This document shows positions 47,660-59,330 of a DNA stretch of 64,000 nt, in pieces. Numbering within the stretch: position 1 is the first letter of the stretch; the number at the start of each line of letters is the position of its first letter. The stretch lies in assembly GCA_033064195.1 (NCBI GenBank), contig JARBJD010000016.1:310001-374000 (forward strand), in the 5' to 3' direction. The position numbers were made by a program, and so were the translations under genes. The notes under the pieces are model-generated. The model was not told the origin of the DNA and did no database searches. It saw only the letters and a list, made by a program, of their open reading frames with translations. This DNA is from Blattamonas nauphoetae (Eukaryota > Preaxostyla > Oxymonadida).

Positions 47660-49698
47660 CTTAGGTGGACCATCCTCATCAGATTCGGGGAAAATCTCGA
47701 TTGATGGCGGGTGAATGCGTTTCGGTGCTTATTCAGTCTGTATTGTTCAAAGTCGGGATTCGTAATTCTGTTTCGTAGATCATCTTTGTATCTTTTCATT
47801 GAACTAAATATCTTTTTGACTTCGACAGTCGTCAGCGGAACGACAAGGAGGATCCTGATGAAAAATTTGAGATCTGATGGAGCAAGTGCGTCAGGCTGAT
47901 TTAGGAAGGCTTGTATACAGTTGAATGCTGTCTCATTCGATAAATCGGGGAAAGATCGGCAAAAGTGGATATATGGTTCAATATCGATGTCTTCTTTGAG
48001 AATGGGCTCAGCTTGGTCTTGTTGCAGACTATATGATAGTTGGGCTGCAGCATCTCGAGCATCATTCAGAAAATTGTCGTTTAGGAGCCGAATTGGAGAC
48101 AGACGTCGTATTGCGGCCTCGATTTCATTCCGTTCAAAATAGTGTTCGAAATGGAGGAGAAGCAGCTTCTGAAAATGTGAAGCCTCCAGATGACAATGCG
48201 TAACTTCAAGGTCTGTGAATGAGTGAAGAATTGGAAATTCATTGGTAGCAGCTCTGGCGAGTAAAACAGTGCTTAAGAGTTTTTCTCCATCGTTGATTTT
48301 GGTCTTTGTTTCTGACAGTTTTGCATCATAGTTGATAAAAGTCAGCTCTTTTGATTGCAGAAACTTGCATTAATCGTATACTGGAGTTGTTAGCTGCGGT
48401 ACGACAAAGAGACGAATGTAAGAAATGGGTGTGAAAAGAGCCGCAAATTTTGCTTGTTCTTCCGCACTGAATGTTTCAAGAAGAGCTGATAATGAAGAGA
48501 ACTGATCAAGGACGACCTTGGAAGTTGAGTGAATCGACAGCCACCTGGTTTCGACTACATACGGTATTTTTTAGGAGGTTGATGTGTGCTTTGTTGAATT
48601 TCTTCCAGGTTTCGTTTCTTGATTGGAGATCATGATATGTTAATTGCAAGAGAATGGCACTGTTTGAGAAGAGAAAGATAGACGGAAAATTCGATTTAGT
48701 CCAAAGAATGAGAATAAACTAGCTGAAGTCGATGAGCAGCACAATGGAAAGGGAGGATTCCATTGCACTCGCGGAGCAGTCTCCCCCACAATCCGTATCC
48801 AAAACCCGTCATGGTACTCTCCCCATCGGTGCCGACAGCCACAAATAAATTGATGAGTAACGAAAAGTCTCCAATGAGTTGGTTGATCAAGGTTAAGAAA
48901 GCTCCAGAATTGGCTGAATTTCGGAGTGGACGAATTGCGAGTTTGCGACAAGTTGGTTTATCGCCGGATTGGAGAACTTGTAGGGTACAGCAACTTGTTT
49001 GATCCCGTCAAAATCTGTTGATGAATCAAGGAAAAAGGAAAAGGGATCGCCACACAGAAGGTATTGACGTACTTCATCTCTCTTTTCTTCCATTTCCATG
49101 TGGCCTATCGATCGAAAAATCTCAGGGCTTGTGTGTGAATTCTGAAATGGGATCGCAATGTTGGTCAACACATCTGTGGCTTGTACGAGAGGTTTGATTG
49201 AATGAGCTGGGATTTGATTTGAAAAAATGATCGATCCAATCACAATTCGATTCTTTGCGTGTTGCAGAGCGAATGAAGCAATATTTTCAGCCTTTTCAAT
49301 TATTGGGTCTGAACATGTTATATCCAAGTCTGGCAGTCCTCTCCTGTGCTGTGGGGAGAGGACAAGTTTAAGAAATGATGACCAACAATCTGGCCGGTCC
49401 GATATTGTGATATACTCCTCATGGGGCGTTGAATGTTGGGTGTGATTCTTTTGCAGTGTAAACATCGAATCCCATCATACTGAAGTTCAAAAACCTGTTT
49501 ATCTTGATGAGGATAGAGCCTGTGAATGTCACGAACGAACAGGCACCACATTGACAGTTGGGCGCCAGTCGGTGGTTGAGGAGGGGACTTGGATTTTGTT
49601 TTTGCGAATAGGATGGTGTACCTTAGGAAAGTTAGGCATGACTGGAATTGGAATTGTGTGAAGAAGCTGCGCTGGAGGATCAAAAGGGATTTGGACAT
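47660..49698 (-). mobile_element. hAT-superfamily DNA transposon remnant (transposase pseudogene)
   Basis: Reading right to left on the minus strand: a BED/TTF-like zinc-finger segment (LQYDGIRCLHCKRITPNIQR, about 49.46-49.56 kb), a DUF4371-like block (DPFSFFLDSSTDFDGIKQVA, about 49.0-49.06), the catalytic-core motif FVAVGTDGESTMTGFGYGLW then GILPFHCAAHRLQLV (about 48.72-48.85), and the C-terminal dimerisation block PLTTVEVKKIFSSMKRYKDD (about 47.78-47.84). The order is that of ZMYM/ZNF862-type hAT transposases. The coding sequence is interrupted by several stops and frame changes between these blocks, and the Cys/Arg of the hAT ERSFS motif is replaced (VKKIFS). Terminal inverted repeats were not identified. 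It is inactive and moderately old. Confidence 0.75.
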
Positions 49699-49739
49699 GA
49701 TTCATGAGATTGACTTGATCAAAAAAAACACTACATTAA

Positions 49740-49990
49740 GGGCATCACAGTCGGCCATAATTCCCTGCCTGTTACTTGACGAAGCCCCATATCACAAACA
49801 TTCAGAAGTGTTGAGGGCGACGAAGGACTATCTCATCGACATTGTCTTTATTCCACCAATACTTCAAGGTTCACTCAGCCAGTGGACCAATCCATCAACG
49901 CCACACTCAGGAACATCATTTCTCAAACTATTCCCGACCATCTCGCTGTCGTTGGATGTGACCATCGTCAATCCTTCATGTAGACCTTCC
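49740..49990 (+). mobile_element. DDE (pogo/Tigger-like) transposase fragment
   Basis: Encodes ASQSAIIPCLLLDEAPYHKH followed by a helix and VFIPPILQGSLSQWTNPS, matching the LILDxAPxHK...IPPxxSxxxQPxD signature of pogo/Tigger-type DDE_1 transposases. A related signature (LILDCAAYHKHEEV) occurs at about 56.57 kb. The second catalytic Asp sits in LLLDEAP. The Gln-Pro of the usual QPLD is changed, and no complete transposase surrounds it. Confidence 0.45.
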
Positions 49991-50402
49991 TCCGGGCCAC
50001 CGACTCAGCTCTCTCCCACCACTCCATTCAGCATTCATTTTCAGTGTGCGGATTGCATGCGTTCAACTCACAGATTGGACACAGTCGCGTTCCAGACACC
50101 ATTCCTGACACTGTTCACCTCCAACCAAACCAACAATTCCTTCTTCCTCCTGATCTCAACTCCCTCTTCCATCCAGCGTCCGACGATCTGGATGATCTTT
50201 TCCTCCCTGGACGGATCCCACATGCATGAATCTCTTTTTTATCTATCACACACTCATCCATTTGTTTTCATTTGTCGTCTGAGAATTCTAAGAGTGTAAT
50301 ACGTCATTGTGAAATGAGAAATCAGTGAATGTTCATAATTGTGGGTTCGCCGATGGACTCCGGCTTTACAAAAAATTCCGGCTTTACGGACACACCATGA
50401 AT

Positions 50403-50475
50403 GATTTGATAGTTCAGTGGATATATTGAAATTCTAATTGTCCCGGTCGGGGATCGAATCCCGCCTGGTGCCTTC
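50403..50475 (+). pseudogene. tRNA-like fragment with Pol III boxes
   Basis: An exact A-box match (TAGTTCAGTGG, 50410-50420) and a B-box-like GGATCGAATCC (50451-50461) lie 41 bases apart, the spacing of a real tRNA gene. A T-rich run that could end Pol III transcription follows at about 50473-50482. However, the seven bases before the A box do not pair with the 3' acceptor strand and the T-stem has only three or four pairs. Best read as a tRNA pseudogene or a tRNA-derived SINE head. The anticodon cannot be assigned. Confidence 0.3.
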
Positions 50476-50699
50476 TTTTTTTGTATTCGTCAGATTTATC
50501 TGATTTATGACCATAATGACATATTGATCACATTCATGAGAATCTGCACAGTAAATATGTGGGTGAGAATTTTTGAGATCATAAACAAGTTCGAGAATCA
50601 GAATCAGAAAACGAGAATAATCCGTCTTGTCAGTGTTTAGTCTAATTTCACGAGAATGACATCGAATGGTGTCTCCAACGAGTCTTTGAGAATGGACAA

Positions 50700-51110
50700 T
50701 GTATGTCTCAGCTGTGGGATGAGACGAGATTCGAAGAAGGGTATTTGATCTTTTTTACGATATCAAAAATTCTCACCCATGCGTCCATCTTCGTCGCACT
50801 TAAGTGGAAATATGTCTCTCAGAGTCAATGCTTCGCAAGAGATCGCTCTTGCTCCAGTCTGATGAGCAAACCGCCACAACGATACGTCTTCTGCGTTGTG
50901 TTTGCATCCAGCAGGGACTGACGCGATCAGCTTTTTCATATCGGTGGAAATAAGTGGTTCCTTTCCTGGTCCGTCCTTCGTGTTGACCCAAAAAACTTGA
51001 CAATTGGCAGAAACTCTCTCTTTCCACAGCCGGATTTGTTCTGGGATTGACCAGACGCAGTGGTCATTCGTTCTCATCAATCTGGCACTGTAATCTCTCT
51101 GTCAAACAAC
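50700..51110 (-). mobile_element. tyrosine-recombinase fossil (Crypton-like), fragment 1
   Basis: A minus-strand segment reads LWRFAHQTGARAISCEALTL, the box I pattern of tyrosine recombinases with the catalytic Arg in TGARA, preceded by a helical stretch. Only a fragment is seen. The family could be a Crypton or another tyrosine-recombinase element; it is broken and looks old. Confidence 0.4.
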
Positions 51111-51808
51111 TGTTTCTCTTAAATCTTTGTCCGTTCCTCATACATCCAACAAATACTCATATCCCAAGACGATCTCTCCATCCTGGCTTCAGAATCGCCT
51201 CTCACGTTTTGAGGAGAAACTGTCATTGTCTGTTCTCCTTCCTCTCATGACCCACATCACCTCCATTTTCACACCATCCTCGAGCTCCTCTTTGATGACC
51301 CCATCCAAGCCATCGAATTCTTTTCTGGAGTCGTCATTCGAACGGTTATAGTGGCGTCAATACTCCAAGAAAATCAATAATCCACACTCTTTTTGGTGTG
51401 GGACCATAATGAACCAACTAAGAAAACATAAAATTCATGAATTAAATCTCGGCTCGATTCCGAGAAAACCTCATTATACCCCGTTTTGCCCAAGAAAGAA
51501 AAGTGAAAAGGTGAAGAATACCCAGCGAAAAGTTCAAGAGCTTTCTATGCCCCATCTGTGATCGACCTCATTCTGATTTCATGGTTGATCAACGGAGAAG
51601 AAAAGTTCTGTTCCACATGATGAGATGATCGGTTCAAAATATCGAATGAAAATTCACCCCAACGTGCACGACGCTGGATCTGAGACTCACTTCCTTCCTG
51701 TAGTGACCATTTCTTCAGCTGAACCTCCAGAATTGGCCGTTTCTGGAAGAAATACAACCAAAACAAACCACCAAACATTCCGCCCTGAACCTCTACAGAT
51801 CGATTATC

Positions 51809-52660
51809 TCACTGGTGAAGTCTGAACAGTCTTGGACAATGTTGTTCAAGAAAAGATTCAATGTTTTCTGAAGGAGCCACATAACTTTTCCCAAGGCATC
51901 GACTCGCCGCACAGTTTTCTGAATCATCTCGTTTGGGGCAGGATCGGAACGTGTGGTATTTTCCATTAACGGTATCTCCACACTGTTTTCCTCGCAATGG
52001 ACAGATTGGATTTACTCAAAATCAATTATTTGTCTAGGATTATGGCAATCATTGTTCCTTCCGATCGGAGAATTGTGTTCAAGCGCGAAATTCACATCAA
52101 TCTCCTTGAAGCAATAAAGGGGTTTCTCATAATCGCTATTCCTGACCATAACGATCAGGGTCCTGCTCTTGTCTAAAAAGTCGATTAAAAGGCGTTTTCT
52201 GACCCCATACCGAGGCAATGCATTTCTGAGTTGTAACCACATGCTCTCCACGTGGTTTGTGCATGACCCTGTTGTTGGGTCTATGAAATTTCGCTTATGG
52301 CAAACCGTTTGATGACCGTTTCCCAGTTCCGCTAAAAAGTCATGGGCCTTCCATTCGTCGCTTATTATGAGTGTTCCTGGCCGGATTTTCTCTCGAATGA
52401 TAGGAATATGTGTTTCTTTGTTCCGATGCCGGACTGTGGAAAACAAACTCCTGCCCTTTCTTCCTCCTTCATTTCTCTCAATTCCACCAAATATCCATCT
52501 CTGTTTCTTTGTTCTCCCCCATGATATTTCCGTCTTCTCCAAATTGCCTGGTCATATCTACCACTCGCCCTTCCCCACCCAACATTTCATGCCTTTCGTT
52601 CCAGACTTGAACACAGACGCACCGAATCAAACTCCGCCAATACCCAATTCCACCACATCT
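51809..52660 (-). mobile_element. Merlin (ISXO2/IS1595-like) transposase remnant
   Basis: The best-preserved part, 52012-52542, has QRWIFGGIER, GTLIISDEWKAHDFLAELGN (second catalytic Asp), DPTTGSCTNHVESMWLQLRN (the third catalytic position region) and KRLLIDFL, in the order of DDE_Tnp_IS1595/ISXO2-like domains used by Merlin transposons. The segment with the first Asp lies just upstream in a different frame, so the gene is frameshifted. Downstream (51809-51997) is a Cys-containing piece (FRSCPKRDDSENCAASRC) that resembles the N-terminal zinc ribbon of another copy. Ends and target duplications were not found. Confidence 0.65.
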
Positions 52661-53217
52661 TCTAAATAACCTCGACGAAACACTCATCCACACCATCGAG
52701 CACCTTACTCTCAGTGTCGCCGCCATCTCACCCAAAAGATATTCAAAAACATCTTTCAGTCATGTATCTTTCCAGCCAAAGACAACCTGATTAACAATGT
52801 TAATGCCACAATCAGGAATCTAACCTCCCAGCAAATAACCAGATCAAATCACTTTGGTTGCCGTCGACAACAGACGAGAATGTATCAATTCATTCGTTCG
52901 GGCCACGGACTCAGTACAGCTAAACTTGTTCAGAAATCCACTCTTTTCTACTGAAAGAACAGTTGATCAAACGCTCGAAGTCAAAATGAGAGTGTTAGCT
53001 CTCATCTCGGATCGACTAATTCCTGGTTCAAAACGAAAACTCTCAACGTGCAACAGTGCCATTCATTTCCTGCAATGGCTAGTCGTATAGAAAAAGAATA
53101 TCGATAGCTCCAAGAATCGCAATTAGTCCGGGATCAGACTACCGGGAACTGAACAGTGATTCTCATCTCCGATTGAATAGAGGGATAGAATGTTTTTATC
53201 CGAACATTTTTATTAAT

Positions 53218-53745
53218 CCGGGTAACGGGGCTTGAAAAATTAATATTGGTCAAACGAAGAAAAAAGGTTCCGCGATAAAATGTCTGTATCAAGAGAAAAC
53301 CTCAAAATACTGTGAAACCTAGAAATGCACACATTTTTCTCAACTTTTTGCCCTTTTTTCTTTCCAACCAGCCATCCGTTTTGAATCAAATAAAATGCAA
53401 TGTACTCGGATAGATCTCGATAAAAGCTGCTCAAAAAAATGATGCCATTTTTTCAGAGACTTTTTTGTCGAGAAAAATCGGGGTTTTTTCCTATTTTTCC
53501 ACCTACCCAGAATTTTTTCTCCAAATTTTTGTCAAAATGTTCGTTTCATCAAAAAATACTTTTCAGTAAAACATTTCATCATAATCGGTTCATGAGTTGT
53601 GAAGATCTTCCCGAAACTTTAATTTTTATCAGGCAAAAGGGGGTATTTTGAGGTTTTCTCGGGATCGCAAGGGAGTATAATTCTTAAATTGCAGATTTTT
53701 CTTAGTTTCACCGATATTGATTTTTCCAGAAAAAAGGCCGGATTG
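53218..53745. repeat. AT-rich foldback repeat, copy B
   Basis: Arms of about 90 bp at each end are diverged inverted repeats of each other: GGGGCTTGAAAAATTAAT and GAGAAAACCTCAAAATACT at the left, TATTTTGAGGTTTTCTCGGG and GATTTTTCCAG at the right. The interior shares long blocks, in inverse orientation, with copy C at 60.2 kb (e.g. ATAAAATGCAATGTACT versus the complement near 60.59 kb). It is non-coding, and the size of about 530 bp suits a MITE or foldback element. Confidence 0.55.
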
Positions 53746-53759
53746 GTGACCGGGACGGT

Positions 53760-54741
53760 TTGGTGACACCCCTATTAAAGCTGATACAGGACCACTTCCC
53801 CGACGAACATCCGGACAAGCCATACGAAGCGTCACTCCTCCTGTTTTCGCTCTGCACAGGAGCTGGAGCAAGCGCTTGCGCCGAAATCCGCCAGAAGGAC
53901 GATGAACGAGTTGTGTGTTTGGCGGACAGCACTGTCCTTCCAGTGTCACTTCGCCTTTGGAAGATGAAGGGGTACTACAACGAGGACACCCTCGTGACGG
54001 TTGAGGGTCGTCCTTTCACCAAGAGCAACCTCAATGTTGTGTATTGGTTGCAGGTCCAAATTGAACAACACTTCGGCCTTTCCCTCATTCAGCAATCTTC
54101 CTGGAAAGAGCACATTGATCTTGGATGGCCACTCTGGAGTTTTGGTTCGGATGGAATGTGCGCTCGGATACAAAAAAGAGCTTTCCAGGCATGCTTCCGC
54201 CCGATTGCTCGAGCGATGAACCTTGATTGCTCGTTGGAGTTCCGTTTCGAGTGTTGAAATTGAATACATTCGATGCAGCACCAGAGGCACATACATCTCG
54301 AACCGTCTCATGCTTCCCTCCTCCGAGCTCACCAGCAATGACATCTTCGAACGTGCTCTCACATCCAGTTTCAACTTCCACCATCAAACTCTCAAACCCA
54401 TCCCGTGGTCCGGCGCACAGAAGTGGAAACAGTTCGTAAAGTTGACCTGTGATGTGCGGACCATGATTGCTGCTCTCAACTCCTTCCCCAAGAGCTTTGC
54501 CTACTCGACATTCAACAATGCACTGACACGATACGGAATGGCGCTGAAGATTTCCAAGAATCGAACCATTCAAATGAAGGACGCTCGAGACGAGTGGATG
54601 GAACGATTGAGCAGCGGTGGTGTTGTGAGTGATGTGGCTCTCCATCTGATTGATTGTGTCTCCGAATGTTTGACTGTCCCAGAACAACAACCATCCAATG
54701 TTCCGATGCCAGCGGATTTGATAGAACAAATGTGGATGTGA
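53760..54741 (+). mobile_element. tyrosine-recombinase fossil (Crypton-like), fragment 2
   Basis: The first part has SLLLFSLCTGAGASACAEIR, a box I-like segment, then LRLWKMKGYYNEDTLV and a helical stretch. The later part has MKDARDEWMERLSSGGV, which resembles the H/K-x-x-R box II of the family. It is split over two frames and looks broken at about one or two places. The superfamily is clear enough; a Crypton-type DNA element is the likely class but not proved. It begins directly after foldback copy B. Confidence 0.45.
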
Positions 54742-55419
54742 ATGACATGTGGAGGAATGAAATGCGTCGACGAAAACAGTTGAGCGATGAACATGAAGGT
54801 GAGGCTGGCGATGAGTTGAGAAGACAGTTGTCCACAACAGGAGCCATCACCACACTCTCGAGAGTTCTTGAGGAGGCAATAAAACGTGCGAGAATGGAGG
54901 ACTCGGAGCAAATTCTAGATGAATATCATATCACATTTTCGTTGAGCAGCTTCATGAATTCGTTCTGTTTAAGTTCGTTTGACAAGACTGTGGAGTGTAG
55001 CTCTTCGATTTTGAGTGAATAAGCGCAGTTGACAGCTACTCTGAGAGTATGAAACTTTGATCGAGGAATTGAAATCTATTTGTCGGTTTTGTCAAAAATG
55101 TGAGAGCATGGTGTGTGGATATTCGATTTTGTGATTATTTGTGTATTTTGTGGACAATATGAGTGAATGTAACTTTGTCATGCGAATTTGAATGTATTTT
55201 GGATTTTGTGATTGTATCGTTCTTGTTTCGAGATCTGGTTTGCGAATTTGATCATCTTTCGTTGTTTTCCTTTCAACTTTCATCTTTCCCAATCATTCTT
55301 CTTCCATTACTTTCCATCTCATCCAATCCAATTCCAGTTTTTGCTTTTGTTTTTAGTGAAGTGACTGGTTCAAGCGATCTGACGCTCTTTCTCGGGTTAT
55401 CTCGAGCCTCTTGTGCAAG
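54742..55419. other. repeat-flanking stretch without a recognisable gene
   Basis: A charged open stretch (LRRQLSTTGAITTLSRVLEE, about 54.83-54.9 kb) may be the tail of the adjacent element. From about 55.02 to 55.4 kb the sequence is T-rich with no coding signal. Nothing further is supported. Confidence 0.4.
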
Positions 55420-55960
55420 CTGTCTTGGCTCCTTGATCTTGTCAGCGGCCCTATACAGTTACGGGGCCCGCACCCCTCCAGCTGGGGTTGCGGGTATGGT
55501 GGCGAGTGATGGAGTTGGTCTCATTCTCTCTTATCTACCATGTCTGAGAGGGGGGTCTTCACTTCCCCCTCCCCTGCAGCAAAACTTGCCCATATGTGAC
55601 ACAGTGCTTTGAGAGCCACGCCACAGCGCCGTGCCTCACTCGGGAGGAGAGCTCCTGTCCACCTCCAACTCAGCCGAAGCCAAGCGAGGAACTCCAGTGG
55701 ACCGGAGGAGGGCTGCGACTCCTACCTCCGACAGGTACTTCTCCTACCACTCAATGAAGCTCATTGTTGGTTCACCTGCGCCCGCCTCTAACCTGACCGA
55801 AGCCAGGCGAGGAACCGGGAACCATGGTGAGGAACGCTCCATATGTCGCAGGTTACTACAACAAGGAGCCTCAGTGAAGTGTCGAGCTCCCCAACAAAGT
55901 TGGTGCTCGGTGTCTTCAGCCTCAAGTGCCATCCTACTGGATGGCTGACACTATCATCGG
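55420..55960. other. GC-rich island with an internal duplicated motif
   Basis: About 540 bp clearly richer in G and C than the repeat DNA on either side. It has a motif present twice about 120 bp apart: CCGAAGCCAAGCGAGGAACT at about 55675 and CCGAAGCCAGGCGAGGAACC at about 55798. ORFs in it are low-quality. Composition unlike the flanks suggests a foreign or structured (RNA-like) segment, for example part of another mobile element. Confidence 0.4.
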
Positions 55961-56309
55961 CTGGACTAAAACAAAAAGAGAAAAGAAAAGTGAAGTGAGA
56001 GCATTTGGGTTTGGGTGTATGGTGTGGTGAGGGTGGAGGTGAGTGTGCTTCTCGGCGAGTATGGGAGGTGAGTGTGAAATTTGGGGGAGTATCTGACGTA
56101 AGAATGAGACTGGGCGAGTATTGGTTCTCTACGCCATCATTTCCCAGGTGTTAATGCTCCGTCCTATCACTTTCCCAGTTTTAGTCCTTCTCCCTATCAT
56201 GTTCAAGAGAGTGTCTTCCCATCCATCATTTCCAGTTGCGTGACTTCTGGACCACCATAGTGGAATGTATGCGTTGGATTTCGTGGGAGTTTAATATCTC
56301 CCCAGTCTG

Positions 56310-56640
56310 GAATGCATTGTGGAATTAATGTGTTGGATTGTATCTTTCGACAACGAACCAATTCGGAAGAGGTTGAGAACCTGTTCATCAATGGATGGAC
56401 ACAGTCCCACATCAAAACGGAGGAGAAAAGAAGCGATCAAAAAGGGATGCGATCCACACAGGTCTGTACGGCCTCTCTATCTCACCGTCAACAAAGTAGA
56501 CATCCTCCTACGTCACATCCAGAAGCTAGACTAGAAAAATGATTGTCCTCTCTTCTCTCTCACGCTATCCTGATCCTGGACTGTGCTGCGTACCACAAAC
56601 ATGAAGAAGTGTGTAGGACACCTTCACAGATACTCACCTT
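56310..56640 (+). mobile_element. second pogo/Tigger-like DDE fragment
   Basis: Reads CWIVSFDNEPIRKRL, PLYLTVNKVDILLRH and, in another frame, LILDCAAYHKHEEV, the same signature as the fragment at 49.74 kb. It ends about 50 bp before the left edge of the large inverted repeat. Frame changes show it is dead. Confidence 0.45.
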
Positions 56641-58216
56641 TTTAATTGATTATTTTGGAAAGGATTCATTCCTCCAAAAAATCGACTCTGGGAAATATTC
56701 CGTTTTAACGTGAAATCAGCGATCATTAGAATACAATGAACCAAAATGTCAGAAAAGGGGACGATCCTCCTGAAAAGCAGTCGGTCGGTCGACGAGTAGT
56801 CGGACCGACCGCTGCCCATGCCTACATTACAGTTTGTTGGACATCCACTTCGTTGTGTTGAGAAGCATAGAAGAAAATCAGAATTGTCATGTATCGGTCG
56901 TACTCTTGTCATTGTTTCATTTGGATAATTCATCGCACCTCTGAGTTTATCTTCAACAAAAGAACCCGTCAATGATCGCTCCAGATCATCAGGGACAGCT
57001 AGATAAGAATCAAGATTGAGAGTTGACAATGCGATCTGAAAAAAGCGAGCTCCAACAATGGTAGTCGGATGATCCGGATAGTCATTGCTCCATCGTCTAC
57101 CTCTAAACTTTCTTCTGGTTCTTCCGAATCGGATTAAAGTGGCACAGAATCTTCGATGAGCACGTCCAATTCCTCTTCCTCCTCCTCTGGAAGTGGATCA
57201 TCTGTGAGGACTTACGATACAAATTGTTCAAATGGAATAGTCAATAGTCGCCGACTATTAAACGCAGCGATGTATTCCGGTAGTTTGTGTATTCTAATGC
57301 CAAATTGCGGCAGAAAATGCCTAAAAGAGGTAAGAGTTCGCTGTGAACGATTTGGGTCTTCATCTATGATACTTCCTAAGTTGAAAGACGCATTCATCGA
57401 TCTCCACAATTACTCCTGGACCTCTAATTGGATTGATGGAGTCCTCTATTAGACCTGACGTTGTGTTTCTACATCGTTGATAGATTTGTATCTTTCAGAA
57501 CAGATTCTTGGACAATGCAATATCTGCATCGAAAAGTCATGTGATTTTCCGAATAAAGCCGCAGTCTCATTTCTCTCCCGTAAGAACACGTTTTCGAGTA
57601 TCCACCGTGTAATGCAGACATAGCGAGGTGGCCAATTTCCGATTTGTCTTCAAACAGCTTATTCAACTTCGCAAACTTTGATCTGTCCTCCGGATAGCGG
57701 TTTATTAGATTTACTTAAGCGCGATTGCGACTCTTCTGGAAACAATTATTCACCTTAGGACAAAGAAATTGAATCACGCGAAATGTTTGCGGCTATTTTA
57801 TGGGTCGGATCAACTCGGTTCTGAATTGTGGAATTTAAAGATTAAGAAAAGTGTTCACTAAAAAAAGGGGGTATCTGCGAAGATGTTAAAAAACGCTGCT
57901 TTCCGCTGAGACAAATTCCATTGACATTTTTTCGAGTGTCTTTGATCAGAATCTTTGATAAAAACACCTTTTCTTCGGTCCAAAATTAACGTCGGTTCGT
58001 GGAGAAACAACACCGATATGTTTCAAAAAAAAGGGTTTCCTTGCCGTATACTGCGATGTGAGACTCTCATGGATCTTTATCCTCAAATAAATCAAATATT
58101 TTCTTTATGTCTGTGTTGGACTCTTTGGGATGAATTGGTCACCTATCGAGCGAATACTTGTCTGAGTTGGACTGTTGCTGCATTGCGGAACTTCATGAGG
58201 AGCCAATCAATAATGG

Positions 58217-58271
58217 TTCACGGGTGAAAAAGATATATTTTCAGGATTTTCATCTTTTCTTTGTCCATTCT
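58217..58271. other. 55-bp spacer at the centre of the giant inverted repeat
   Basis: Unique A/T-rich sequence between the two arms, with no inverted symmetry itself. It begins TTCACGGGTGAAAAAG and ends TTTGTCCATTCT. A non-palindromic spacer argues for two separated copies rather than a simple sequencing hairpin, but does not exclude an artefact. Confidence 0.8.
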
Positions 58272-58799
58272 CCATTATTGATTGGCTCCTCATGAAGTTC
58301 CGCAATGCAGCAACAGTCCAACTCAGACAAGTATTCGCTCGATAGGTGACCAATTCATCCCAAAGAGTCCAACACAGACATAAAGAAAATATTTGATTTA
58401 TTTGAGGATAAAGATCCATGAGAGTCTCACATCGCAGTATACGGCAAGGAAACCCTTTTTTTTGAAACATATCGGTGTTGTTTCTCCACGAACCGACGTT
58501 AATTTTGGACCGAAGAAAAGGTGTTTTTATCAAAGATTCTGATCAAAGACACTCGAAAAAATGTCAATGGAATTTGTCTCAGCGGAAAGCAGCGTTTTTT
58601 AACATCTTCGCAGATACCCCCTTTTTTTAGTGAACACTTTTCTTAATCTTTAAATTCCACAATTCAGAACCGAGTTGATCCGACCCATAAAATAGCCGCA
58701 AACATTTCGCGTGATTCAATTTCTTTGTCCTAAGGTGAATAATTGTTTCCAGAAGAGTCGCAATCGCGCTTAAGTAAATCTAATAAACCGCTATCCGGA

Positions 58800-59330
58800 G
58801 GACAGATCAAAGTTTGCGAAGTTGAATAAGCTGTTTGAAGACAAATCGGAAATTGGCCACCTCGCTATGTCTGCATTACACGGTGGATACTCGAAAACGT
58901 GTTCTTACGGGAGAGAAATGAGACTGCGGCTTTATTCGGAAAATCACATGACTTTTCGATGCAGATATTGCATTGTCCAAGAATCTGTTCTGAAAGATAC
59001 AAATCTATCAACGATGTAGAAACACAACGTCAGGTCTAATAGAGGACTCCATCAATCCAATTAGAGGTCCAGGAGTAATTGTGGAGATCGATGAATGCGT
59101 CTTTCAACTTAGGAAGTATCATAGATGAAGACCCAAATCGTTCACAGCGAACTCTTACCTCTTTTAGGCATTTTCTGCCGCAATTTGGCATTAGAATACA
59201 CAAACTACCGGAATACATCGCTGCGTTTAATAGTCGGCGACTATTGACTATTCCATTTGAACAATTTGTATCGTAAGTCCTCACAGATGATCCACTTCCA
59301 GAGGAGGAGGAAGAGGAATTGGACGTGCTC
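58800..59330 (+). mobile_element. Merlin-type transposase fragment in the right arm (mirrored in the left arm)
   Basis: Encodes a Cys-bearing N-terminal segment (MTFRCRYCIVQESVLKDTNL, matching the zinc-ribbon/SVR-x-GT region of IS1595-family transposases), then PIRGPGVIVEIDECVFQLRK and YHR, which is the IxGxxxVEIDExxFxxRKYxRGR motif with the first catalytic Asp. Stops interrupt it soon after, and the downstream catalytic part is not recognisable. The same fragment is mirrored on the minus strand at 57158-57688. It may have been the source of the palindrome or a passenger. Confidence 0.6.

Noticed and set aside
50403-50475. Functional tRNA gene
   Set aside because: Acceptor arm does not pair and T-stem is mostly unpaired, so only a tRNA-like fragment is claimed.
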